A DNA stretch of 7,144 nt from Caldisericales bacterium (GCA_015485995.1 WFSP01000026.1:1-7144); one strand, 5' to 3'. Positions 1 through 6,446 are shown, counted from the stretch's first letter. Numbers and translations: made by a program. Notes: a model not told the origin generated them from the letters alone.

Positions 1-89
1 ATTACAATATCAGTTTTCACGCCCTCTTCACTACGAATCTCTATGTAATCCACGTCTTTCCTTTTCACAAGCTCTCTAATTCGTTCCAT
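1..89 (-). CDS. TldD/PmbA-family protein, N-terminal fragment (runs off the left edge)
   Basis: The minus strand reads an ATG at 89-87 followed by 29 open codons to the window edge. GAGGT at 98-94 lies 4 nt before the ATG, which supports this start. The peptide begins MERIRELVKRKD and continues with VDYIEIRSEEG. The pattern of a short helix followed by 'aDYxEIRxEEG' is typical of the extreme N-terminus of TldD/PmbA proteins, a family of zinc-metalloprotease subunits involved in peptide maturation and degradation. The catalytic metal site lies in the missing part, so activity cannot be judged. The gene starts 42 bp after the stop of the TlpA-like gene on the same strand and is probably co-transcribed with it. 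The assignment rests on 29 residues only. Confidence 0.6.
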   Translation of the reverse strand, partial: MERIRELVKRKDVDYIEIRSEEGVKTDIV

Positions 90-131
90 ATTTACCTCGC
101 TTTCCGTATAACGATTGAGAAAAATAATAAC

Positions 132-701
132 TTAATTTCCATTTTGATTTATATAATCAAATATTTCTTTTAACCCTTCTTCTTTAAACCCTGTTTGATA
201 CATCTTTATCTTTTTGTCTTTCCCTAAAAGAATAATCGTTGGGATTTTTGCAATGCCTAATTGTTTAGGGACATTTCTACTCATTACATAGAGGGGAATA
301 TGTATATCTAAATCTTTTTCAAATTGAGTAATAAACTCCCTTCCTTCAGGCACTGCAACAAACATTTCAGCATTTCCTGGAACTTTACCAAGCATCTTGT
401 CAGATTCAAGCATCCTATATTCCTTATGGCAATTTTCACAGTATATACTACCAAAAGAAACAATAACAAAATCCTTCTTCTTTAACTCGTCGTATATAGA
501 AATCTTATTGCCATTCGGAGAAGTCAACATGATATCCGGAATTGGAGTAACGCCGTTTTTCATGTTTTCCACTTTCTCTATTGAATAATACTGGTTTTGG
601 TATCTTATATAAGAAGTCACTTTTAATGAAAGAGAATATGCCCCATAAACAGCAAGTGCAAGTATTACAACTATGCCAACATTTTTAATTATTTTCTTCA
701 T
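132..701 (-). CDS. TlpA/ResA-like membrane-anchored thioredoxin-fold protein
   Basis: This 189-residue protein has a lysine-containing N-terminus and a single hydrophobic segment at about residues 8-27, which fits a signal anchor. A soluble thioredoxin-like domain follows from about residue 52 to the end. The start of that domain (PDIMLTSPNG then ISIYDEL) matches the 'pdf.l.d.dG..v.l.dl' opening of TlpA/AhpC-TSA proteins. FVIVSFGSIYCENC places a redox-type CxxC at Cys88-Cys91, and the conserved cis-proline is at Pro154 (KIPTIILL). The dipeptide between the cysteines is Glu-Asn, not the more common Pro-containing pair. Known relatives reduce disulfides on extracytoplasmic proteins, often during cytochrome or envelope-protein maturation; the partner here is unknown. 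The start is supported by AAGGAGGTG just upstream (712-704). The TldD-like gene lies 42 bp downstream on the same strand. The family call is firm and the exact role is not. Confidence 0.85.
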   Translation of the reverse strand: MKKIIKNVGIVVILALAVYGAYSLSLKVTSYIRYQNQYYSIEKVENMKNGVTPIPDIMLTSPNGNKISIYDELKKKDFVIVSFGSIYCENCHKEYRMLESDKMLGKVPGNAEMFVAVPEGREFITQFEKDLDIHIPLYVMSRNVPKQLGIAKIPTIILLGKDKKIKMYQTGFKEEGLKEIFDYINQNGN

Positions 702-717
702 AACACCTCCTTGACTA

Positions 718-745
718 ATTATAAAGAAAAAGCTTTTAATGTAAA
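718..745 (-). promoter_or_regulatory. Candidate sigma-70-type promoter for the TlpA-like gene
   Basis: On the minus strand, TTTACA (745-740) and TATAAT (723-718) are separated by 16 bp. The predicted start, near 712-711, would fall at the ribosome binding site and leave a leader of only about 11 nt. The match is good, but the short leader and AT-rich background lower confidence. Confidence 0.4.
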
Positions 746-761
746 GATTTTAATATATAAT
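734..761 (+). promoter_or_regulatory. Candidate promoter for the four-gene operon (consensus -10, weak -35)
   Basis: TATAAT at 756-761 is a perfect -10 hexamer. The best -35 with a 16-bp spacer is TTTTAA at 734-739, which is weak. Transcription would start near 768, leaving about 30 nt before the phosphatase ATG. It overlaps the divergent promoter for the TlpA-like gene, so the two could compete or share a regulator. The -10 could also be chance in an AT-rich stretch. Confidence 0.4.
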
Positions 762-799
762 TTAAAAATAGAAAGGATGGCAAATTTTAGAAATAGAAT

Positions 800-1387
800 A
801 TGATTTATCTTGTACGCCACGGGCAAACGGATTGGAATAGGAAAAAAATTATACAGGGTTGGATAAATGATATACCCCTTAACGAAACGGGGCGTAAGCA
901 GGCGTTTACGCTTGCAAAGTATTTTTCCAACAAACATTTGGCATATATAGTATCAAGCCCTATAAAACGCGCACACCAAACAGCAAAAATAGTTGCACAT
1001 AGGAAAAATATTAAAATCCTTACAGATAAAAACTTTAAAGAAATAAATTATGGCATATGGAGTGGAAAGAAGGGAAGTGAAATTGAAAAACTGTATCCGG
1101 AACAATGGAAAGAATTCATTAGTACTCCAGAGGATTTTCGCTTCCAGGAAGGAGAGTCTTTGGAAGAATTTTATAGTAGAGTTATAGATGGATTAGAAAA
1201 ACTGAAAAATGAAAATGATGTTCTTGTTGTAACACATGTAAACCCAATAAGAATCATTCTCTCACACATTCTGAGCATACCGGTTAAAAATGCATACCAT
1301 ATACGTATTGAAAACTGCGCTGTTTCTGGTATGAAATATAGAAATGGAAAATGGGAGGTGGATTTCCTAAATTGCAGAATGATATAA
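800..1387 (+). CDS. Histidine phosphatase (phosphoglycerate mutase-like / CobC-GpmB type)
   Basis: This 195-residue cytosolic protein has the histidine phosphatase superfamily signature at its N-terminus: LVRHGQTDWN with Arg6, catalytic His7 and Gly8. Other active-site residues are Arg57 (SSPIKRAHQTA), the acid Glu81 (EINYGIWSG) and His146 (VVTHVNPI). Family members remove phosphate from small metabolites through a phospho-histidine. The size and motifs fit the alpha-ribazole-phosphatase/GpmB branch, but no cobalamin genes are nearby, so the substrate cannot be named. The ATG is fixed because an in-frame stop lies 6 nt upstream (794-796) and the RHG motif must follow closely. Oddly, there is no good ribosome binding site next to it; the purine-rich AAAGGATGG at 772-780 is about 20 nt away. 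It is the first gene of the operon, and its 3' end overlaps the methyltransferase. Confidence 0.88.
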   Translation: MIYLVRHGQTDWNRKKIIQGWINDIPLNETGRKQAFTLAKYFSNKHLAYIVSSPIKRAHQTAKIVAHRKNIKILTDKNFKEINYGIWSGKKGSEIEKLYPEQWKEFISTPEDFRFQEGESLEEFYSRVIDGLEKLKNENDVLVVTHVNPIRIILSHILSIPVKNAYHIRIENCAVSGMKYRNGKWEVDFLNCRMI

Positions 1388-2013
1388 AATCAAAAGTGGA
1401 GTTAAACCCATTTGAGGCAAAACATTATGATCTGTTATTAAATACGCTTTCGTTAGGCATTTACCCGTCTTTTACGAAAAGGGCAGTGGATAAAATTGAT
1501 TTTGCCAAAGAAGAATCTATTTTAGACCTTGGCTCGGGTACAGGACGATTCAGCTGTTTGTTCCATAGAAAAACAAAAATTAAGACGTATACAGGAATAG
1601 ATCTTTCGGAGATAATGATTAAACAAGCAAGAAAAAAATGTAGAAATTATCCGGATGCAAAATTTATTCAAGGCAACATTAGAGAAAAATTACCATTTAA
1701 TGAGAATTTTACAAAGACTTTTATTTCATTTGTTCTTCACGGTTTTATTCAAAAAGACCGAGAGAAAATTGCAGAAAATGCGTATAGCGCACTAAAAGAT
1801 AACGGGGAATTTATAATTTTAGACTATGCAGAGAAAAACGTAGAAAGTGCCCCTTTTTATATAAAGTTCCTCATAAGAAAATTAGAATGCCCCTTAGCAG
1901 AAGAGTTTATGAAAATGGATCTAAAGAAAATGCTAAAAGAAATAGGGTTCAGAGAATTTAAAGAGTATTTCTTTCTTGACAAATATGTAAGGCTTGAGGT
2001 AGCAACAAAGTAA
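1372..2013 (+). CDS. Class I SAM-dependent methyltransferase
   Basis: The protein (213 residues from this start) has a Rossmann-fold methyltransferase domain. Motif I is LDLGSGTGRF (about residues 51-60), which binds S-adenosylmethionine. The acidic residue at the end of strand 2 is Asp77 in GIDLSEIMI. A post-motif GNI follows near 101-103, and GEFIILDYAEKN forms the later strands. This is the Methyltransf_11/25 (UbiE-like) pattern; the acceptor is unknown. The start is uncertain. I chose TTG 1372 because GGGAGGTG at 1353-1360 looks like its ribosome binding site, though the 11-nt spacing is long. The alternative ATG at 1351 adds seven residues but has no good upstream site and places that GGAGG inside its own codons. 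Either start overlaps the phosphatase (by 16 or 37 nt), and the stop directly abuts the next gene's GTG. The N-terminal helix region (HYDLLL) is also typical of the family. Confidence 0.85.
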   Translation: MQNDIKSKVELNPFEAKHYDLLLNTLSLGIYPSFTKRAVDKIDFAKEESILDLGSGTGRFSCLFHRKTKIKTYTGIDLSEIMIKQARKKCRNYPDAKFIQGNIREKLPFNENFTKTFISFVLHGFIQKDREKIAENAYSALKDNGEFIILDYAEKNVESAPFYIKFLIRKLECPLAEEFMKMDLKKMLKEIGFREFKEYFFLDKYVRLEVATK

Positions 2014-3741
2014 GTGAAAAGAATCTTTCAATTTTTCAAAAAAGAAATAAAGTGGTACATCCCAATAATGATAATGCTTACACTTGTAGACTTTTCACAA
2101 GTCATAATTCCTATCTTCACAAAAAAAGCGGTTGATGCAATAGGCAAAAAAAATATCAACCTTATTGTCCAGTATGGCCTATACGTTTTGCTCATTGCGG
2201 GAGGCATCATTGTTATTAGATATACGTACAATTACATCTTAAGGAAGCTCGTGCTAAAGCTTGACTTCGAATTAAAGACAGCATTATTTGATAAATACCT
2301 ATCTATGCATAAATCCTATTTTGAAAAACAGGAAATAGGAGATTTAATGGCCAGGGTAACAAACGACACTCGCGCCGTAAGAATGTTTCTTATAATGGGA
2401 TTTTTGGGGGGAATGGATATTTTATTACTCGGAGTAACCACATTTGTTATGATGTTTATAATGAGCCCAAGGTTATCAATATTTGTATCTATCCCATTAT
2501 TTCTACTTATTCCTCTTGCCTTAAACTTTGGGCACAAAATTCATAGATATTTCAAAAAAGTACAGAGCTTATTCGGAGAAATGACAGTGCGGGTCCGGGA
2601 GGCAATTAGCGGGATACGCGTAATAAAAGCATTTACCAGAGAGAGCTTTTACTTAAAACTATTCGATAGTGTAAACAAAGATTATTTAAGCGAGAATATA
2701 AAACTTGTAAAATTGGACGGTTTCTTAGACCCTGCTATTGACTTTCTCATAGACACTTCTCTATTTATTTTAATTCTATGGGGAGGGACTCTCGTAATTC
2801 AAAACAGAATTACCATAGGGACGCTCGTTGCTTTCTCTCAATATATTAATACTCTTGCATGGCCAATGATGGCAATCGGTTTTACCATTTCACTAATGCA
2901 GCGTGCACGAGCATCTCTCGGAAGAATAGAAGAAGTTTTGCACTCCGAGCCTGAAATAAAAGATTTTAATCCTATAAATGTAGAATCACTGAAAGGCAAT
3001 GTAGAAATAAGAGGCCTGAGCTTCAAATATCCGGATGCAGAAGCGAACGTTCTAAAAGGAGTCTCAATAGAGGTAAAACCCGGAGAGCTTTTAGGCATTA
3101 CAGGACCAACGGGAAGCGGAAAAACCACTCTGCTTGAACTTATATTACGTGTTTATAACCCACCACAAAACACAATGTTTATAGATGGTTTTGACCTTCT
3201 AACAGTCCCTTTGAAAACACTAAAAAAGAGTATCGGATACGTTCCTCAGGAGCCATTCCTGTTTAGTGACACTCTTTTGGAAAATATAAAATTAGGGAAC
3301 AAAGATGCCTCAATGGTAGAAGTAGAAGAAGCGGTAAGAATAGCGGCAATTAAAAAGAATATAGACACACTTCCTAAAAAATTTAATACGCTTGTGGGAG
3401 AAAAAGGCATAATGCTTTCTGGAGGAGAAAGACAACGTATTGCAATTGCCCGTGCAGTAATCACAAATAGGCCATTAATGCTTTTTGATGACCCTCTCTC
3501 AGCAGTAGATACGGATACGGAAAAAGAGATCATAAGAAATTTGAAAGATTACCTCAAGAAAAACCATATTACAGCGATTATCACATCACAGAGAGTAAGT
3601 GCTCTTGCCGCAATGGACAGAATAGCAGTACTTTCCGGAGGAAAAATTACAGAACAGGGTAAACCTGATGTATTGTACGACAAAAAGGGCTACTATTATC
3701 ACCTTTATAGAAAACAAATATTGGAAGGAATGGAAACGTAA
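2014..3741 (+). CDS. ABC exporter half-transporter with degenerate ATP site (heterodimer chain 1)
   Basis: This 575-residue half-transporter has about six membrane segments in residues 15-295 (ABC type-1 exporter domain), followed by an ATPase domain from about 328. Visible motifs are Walker A GPTGSGKT (364-371), Q-loop Gln412, signature LSGGERQ (468-474), Walker B PLMLFDD (487-493) and D-loop SAVD (496-499). The catalytic glutamate after Walker B is replaced by Asp493, and the switch histidine is replaced by Gln526 (TSQR). These changes are characteristic of the non-hydrolytic site chain in heterodimeric exporters such as TM287/TM288, LmrCD and BmrCD. Its signature motif is intact and would complete the canonical site of the partner. 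The start is GTG, directly after the methyltransferase TAA, with GAGGT 13 nt upstream; an in-frame stop immediately precedes it, so no longer form exists. It overlaps its partner by one base (TAATG). The substrate is unknown; drugs, lipids or peptides are possible. Confidence 0.92.
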   Translation: MKRIFQFFKKEIKWYIPIMIMLTLVDFSQVIIPIFTKKAVDAIGKKNINLIVQYGLYVLLIAGGIIVIRYTYNYILRKLVLKLDFELKTALFDKYLSMHKSYFEKQEIGDLMARVTNDTRAVRMFLIMGFLGGMDILLLGVTTFVMMFIMSPRLSIFVSIPLFLLIPLALNFGHKIHRYFKKVQSLFGEMTVRVREAISGIRVIKAFTRESFYLKLFDSVNKDYLSENIKLVKLDGFLDPAIDFLIDTSLFILILWGGTLVIQNRITIGTLVAFSQYINTLAWPMMAIGFTISLMQRARASLGRIEEVLHSEPEIKDFNPINVESLKGNVEIRGLSFKYPDAEANVLKGVSIEVKPGELLGITGPTGSGKTTLLELILRVYNPPQNTMFIDGFDLLTVPLKTLKKSIGYVPQEPFLFSDTLLENIKLGNKDASMVEVEEAVRIAAIKKNIDTLPKKFNTLVGEKGIMLSGGERQRIAIARAVITNRPLMLFDDPLSAVDTDTEKEIIRNLKDYLKKNHITAIITSQRVSALAAMDRIAVLSGGKITEQGKPDVLYDKKGYYYHLYRKQILEGMET

Positions 3742-5474
3742 TGAAAAATAAATATTACATCAAACGGTTCATTCCATATATTACCAAGTATAAATTGTTA
3801 ATAGTCGTTTCATTTATATTTTTGATTATAGCAACTCTCTGTTCAATGTTTATCCCATTGCTTTCCAAACAAGCAATAGATAAATTTATACAGGTGAAGG
3901 ATAGTCAAGGGCTTTTAAAAATTGCGGGCCTTCTCGCCATCACAGCCTTTGTTCTATTTGTTTCAAAAATCATCCAGATATATACCACAAACTTAGCTGG
4001 CCAACGCATTATGAAAGATTTACGGCACGATTTATTTAAGCATATGGAAAACCTGGCAGTTTCCTATTTCTCACGTGAACCTTCGGGAAAAGTAATTACG
4101 AGAATAACAAACGATGTGGAAAATATGAACCAACTTCTTTCCTCAGGTATTGTCGCTCTGTTCGGGGATCTTGCACTTATTGCGTTTGCATTCATTTTCA
4201 TTTTTTATATTAATTTTAAGCTTGCGTTAATCGTTGTTATTCCGATGCCGTTCGCAATACTCGCGGCAATATTTCTCGGTGGAAAAATGGAAAGGCTGTA
4301 CGAAAAGGTTAGGGATTTTGTGGTTAAATTGAATATAGAAATGCAAGAAACACTTTCCGGAATTGTCCTCGTGCAAACCTTCGGTGCCGAGGGAAGGCAG
4401 AGATCAAAATTCAGAAAAATCGCAACCGGATACAAAAATACGTTCCATAAGGCACAGATGACATCCATAATGCTAAGGCAAAGCATAAACGTTCTTTCCT
4501 TCATCTCAATAAGTTTAATAATTATATTTGGCGGTACTATGGCAGTTCGGGGAAAAGCTACAATTGGCACAATAGTTGCATTTCTTGCTTATCTCAACAG
4601 CCTATACGGTCCGTTAAGAGATTTATCTGATAAATTCTCCATTTTACAAAATGCTATTTCCTCAATGAAAAAGCTCAGCAATTTTCTTGACGAAAAAGAT
4701 ATTATACCCGACCCGGAAACCCCCATATTCAAAGAAAATATCGTCGGGGATGTAACTCTAAAAAATGTGCATTTTTCATACGACAAAAACACGCCTACTT
4801 TGACAAATATAAATCTTAATGCACGACACGGGGAAAAAATTGCAATAGTAGGATTTACCGGTGCGGGAAAATCCACAATAGCAAACCTTGTACTTCGTTT
4901 TTATGACCCGGATAGCGGTACAGTAGAAGTTGACGGGACAAATATCAAAAAATTTGAGAAAAAGTTTATACGCTCCTTTATGGGCATGGTCCTTCAAAAT
5001 ATATTTATATTCAAAGGAACAGTACGGGAAAATATAACACTGGGTAGAGAAGATATCGGAGATAATGAAATCATAAGGGCAGCAAAAGAAATCGGTGTGC
5101 ACAGTTTCATTACAAAACTACCCCAGGGATATGACACTGAGCTCTCCACTGAAGGGAAAAACATTTCCCAGGGAGAAAGGCAACTTATCTCCTTCACGAG
5201 AGCACTTGTATACAACCCCAAGATTCTGCTTTTAGACGAAGCAACTGCTTCAATAGATACAAATACGGAAGAGCTTATAGAAAAAGGGCTAAAGAAACTT
5301 ATGGAGGGTAGAACTTCAATAGTCATTGCACATAGGCTCGCTACAATAAAAAATGCAGATAAAATTTACGTAATAAATAAAGGAGAAATAGTAGAAGAAG
5401 ATTCGCATAATAGACTTATGAAAAAAGAGGGGCTATATTATGAACTATACACAATGCAATTCGAGAAAATCTAA
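3741..5474 (+). CDS. ABC exporter half-transporter with catalytic ATP site (heterodimer chain 2)
   Basis: This 577-residue half-transporter pairs with the preceding gene. The transmembrane domain spans about residues 17-295 with six predicted helices, and the ATPase domain starts near 335. Its own ATP-binding residues are canonical: Walker A GFTGAGKS (371-378), Q-loop Gln419, Walker B ILLLDE (495-500) with catalytic Glu500, D-loop ASID (503-506) and switch His531 (AHR). Its signature motif is altered to ISQGE (475-479) in place of LSGGQ. In the heterodimer this altered signature faces the degenerate Walker site of chain 1. One site is therefore fully catalytic and the other is probably regulatory, as known for TM287/288-like exporters. 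The ATG overlaps the TAA of chain 1 by one base, and GGAAGGA at 3723-3729 is the likely ribosome binding site. It is the last gene of the operon and is convergent with the lipoprotein gene. Confidence 0.93.
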   Translation: MKNKYYIKRFIPYITKYKLLIVVSFIFLIIATLCSMFIPLLSKQAIDKFIQVKDSQGLLKIAGLLAITAFVLFVSKIIQIYTTNLAGQRIMKDLRHDLFKHMENLAVSYFSREPSGKVITRITNDVENMNQLLSSGIVALFGDLALIAFAFIFIFYINFKLALIVVIPMPFAILAAIFLGGKMERLYEKVRDFVVKLNIEMQETLSGIVLVQTFGAEGRQRSKFRKIATGYKNTFHKAQMTSIMLRQSINVLSFISISLIIIFGGTMAVRGKATIGTIVAFLAYLNSLYGPLRDLSDKFSILQNAISSMKKLSNFLDEKDIIPDPETPIFKENIVGDVTLKNVHFSYDKNTPTLTNINLNARHGEKIAIVGFTGAGKSTIANLVLRFYDPDSGTVEVDGTNIKKFEKKFIRSFMGMVLQNIFIFKGTVRENITLGREDIGDNEIIRAAKEIGVHSFITKLPQGYDTELSTEGKNISQGERQLISFTRALVYNPKILLLDEATASIDTNTEELIEKGLKKLMEGRTSIVIAHRLATIKNADKIYVINKGEIVEEDSHNRLMKKEGLYYELYTMQFEKI

Positions 5475-5495
5475 TTTCTCCTCTTACTATTTTTT
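5463..5495. terminator. Weak candidate terminator between convergent genes
   Basis: GAGAAA (5463-5468) and TTTCTC (5475-5480) form a perfect 6-bp stem around a 6-nt loop that contains the exporter stop codon. A T-rich stretch with six Ts (5490-5495) lies 9 nt further on. The stem is AT-rich and the T-run is displaced, so this is a marginal terminator for the plus-strand operon. No better hairpin is visible in the 12-bp gap between the two convergent genes. Confidence 0.25.
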
Positions 5496-6263
5496 CTGAG
5501 TTACCTGCGTTGCATTCCCTATATTCTTAATTTCTAAGTTTGTAACATTTTCCACGGTAGTTTTATTACTTTTAAATGTAACAAAGTTATCATCAAGTAC
5601 CTTCACAACAAAAGGTTTGGCGTTTACCTCAGAAACATATATCTTTCCATTTCTGTTTATGGTTCTCTTACTGTCCTCTTTACTGTAAGAATATGAATAA
5701 ACGGTTGAATTATATCCATTTACCGTCTCAGTACCTACCTTTTTGGCATTTTTAAAAAAATCTCCAAACTGATTTTTATCTTCCGAATAAATTTCATTTA
5801 AAATATCCATTGTAAACCGCCTGTTAAGTTTATAATATGAATACATAAACATCGAAGGGCTCTTGTCACGTGAAATTATATCCCATTGATTATTTTCCGT
5901 ATTTAATTCATATTGTACATTCTTCAAATGAACACGCTTAAATATGATATTGCTTGCCCCGTTTTTAAGTTCTGTTTTTGAAATAGTAAAAAGGCTGCTT
6001 GAATTCGTAATAAAATTGAATACAATTGCCCGGGTTTCTTTGCTGTTAATTTTAACAATAACCGTTTTTTGTGCATCGAAATTTGTAGAATAATTAAGGT
6101 CTTTTATTGCAGTTGAAACTACGCTAAGGGGGTCACCTTTTATAGACTGATTTTCATTATTGTTCGTATTATTACTCAGCCCGGGTTGTTTAATGCTACA
6201 TCCCGAAAAAAGAACAACTGATACAACCATTAAAACAATTACCGTAATTAATTTTCTCCGCAT
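5487..6263 (-). CDS. Secreted lipoprotein, possibly LolA/LppX-like
   Basis: This 258-residue protein begins with a lipoprotein signal peptide: MRRK, a hydrophobic stretch at residues 5-19, and lipobox LFSGC with Cys22, the only cysteine in the protein. A Ser/Asn-rich linker follows to about residue 40. The rest is rich in predicted beta strands, with alternating patterns such as TVIVKIN and ending TNLEIKNIGNATQV. GTETVNGYNSTVYSY followed by a KPFVVKV strand resembles the layout of the LolA/LppX/RseB type of lipid-binding envelope proteins. That resemblance is a pattern impression only. I chose the ATG at 6263 because GGAGG (6274-6270) sits 6 nt upstream and the signal peptide starts there. 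An in-frame ATG at 6353 would add 30 residues, lacks a ribosome binding site and would put coding sequence across a terminator hairpin. The gene stands alone, opposite the operon, behind an elaborate leader. Confidence 0.8.
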   Translation of the reverse strand: MRRKLITVIVLMVVSVVLFSGCSIKQPGLSNNTNNNENQSIKGDPLSVVSTAIKDLNYSTNFDAQKTVIVKINSKETRAIVFNFITNSSSLFTISKTELKNGASNIIFKRVHLKNVQYELNTENNQWDIISRDKSPSMFMYSYYKLNRRFTMDILNEIYSEDKNQFGDFFKNAKKVGTETVNGYNSTVYSYSYSKEDSKRTINRNGKIYVSEVNAKPFVVKVLDDNFVTFKSNKTTVENVTNLEIKNIGNATQVTQKK

Positions 6264-6293
6264 AGAGCGCCTCCATTTAAAAGTAATGACCAC

Positions 6294-6299
6294 ATTATA
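6294..6299 (-). promoter_or_regulatory. Possible secondary promoter (-10 box) below the leader terminator
   Basis: TATAAT is read on the minus strand at 6299-6294, 31 nt before the lipoprotein ATG. Transcription from near 6287 would bypass the terminator at 6348-6312. TTTACA at 6314-6309 is too close (9 bp) to serve as its -35, and at normal spacing only TTCTTT is present. This is therefore a weak candidate. Confidence 0.25.
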
Positions 6300-6311
6300 A
6301 ATGAAATTTGT

Positions 6312-6348
6312 AAAAAAAGAAAGGGAAGGCGATGGGGTCACCTCCCCT
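6312..6348 (-). terminator. Intrinsic terminator inside the lipoprotein leader
   Basis: On the minus strand, AGGGGAGG (6348-6341) pairs with CCTTCCCT (6329-6322) as an 8-bp GC-rich stem with one G-U pair and an 11-nt loop. The tail TTCTTTTTTT (6321-6312) follows directly. This is a textbook Rho-independent terminator, yet it lies about 50 nt before the lipoprotein start and points toward it, so it should cut off the gene's own transcript unless relieved. On the plus strand the stem would have an A-C mismatch and no T-tail, so the minus orientation is the meaningful one. Confidence 0.6.
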
Positions 6349-6418
6349 GGCATGAATAAGAAAGGAGGTAGGTATCAGGTATTCGGTGGCGAATATCTGT
6401 ATCTACTTATTGGGAAAA

Positions 6419-6446
6419 AGTATAATGGATTTTTTTTCTTTGTCAA
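6419..6446 (-). promoter_or_regulatory. Near-consensus promoter of the lipoprotein leader
   Basis: On the minus strand, TTGACA (6446-6441) is a perfect -35 and TATACT (6424-6419) a good -10, with a 16-bp A-rich spacer. The predicted start is an A at 6411-6410, exactly at the first bases of the long leader hairpin. That coincidence supports both the promoter and the leader. Confidence 0.65.

Larger units (their letters stand above)
6264..6411 (-). promoter_or_regulatory. Structured 5' leader of the lipoprotein gene: candidate attenuator/riboswitch
   Basis: The predicted transcript starts near 6411 and runs about 150 nt to the lipoprotein ATG. Its first 57 nt fold into one long hairpin. AATAAG (6411-6406) pairs with CTTATT (6360-6355). 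The 6405-6400 arm pairs with 6374-6369, and 6399-6390 pairs with 6385-6376 around a 4-nt loop (6389-6386). Mismatches are limited to two A-C pairs and one bulged base. One side carries an 8-nt bulge, CCTCCTTT (6368-6361). That bulge and its neighbour (6370-6362) can pair for 9 bp with 6347-6339, the 5' arm of the terminator at 6348-6312. Forming one would block the other, as in transcription attenuation. No known riboswitch consensus is recognisable to me. The folds are by eye and not energy-scored. Confidence 0.5.

Noticed and set aside
397..588. 63-codon plus-strand reading frame
   Set aside because: It is antisense to the TlpA-like gene and shows no ribosome binding site or motif.
719..937. 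72-codon minus-strand reading frame
   Set aside because: It is antisense to the phosphatase active-site codons and runs through the divergent promoter region. It has no family features.
4205..5326. Several minus-strand frames of 95-121 codons opposite the exporter genes
   Set aside because: They are shadow frames of the ABC domains, with low-complexity translations and no ribosome binding sites.
6264..6353. N-terminal extension of the lipoprotein from an ATG at 6353
   Set aside because: There is no ribosome binding site. The extension would push the signal peptide 30 residues inward and would translate through the terminator hairpin. GGAGG fits the ATG at 6263 instead.
6311..6390. Fluoride-type or T-box riboswitch
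   Set aside because: GGCGATGGGG on the plus strand (6328-6337) and GAGGTGACC on the minus strand superficially recall these classes. The surrounding conserved bases and the T-box UGGN element are absent.
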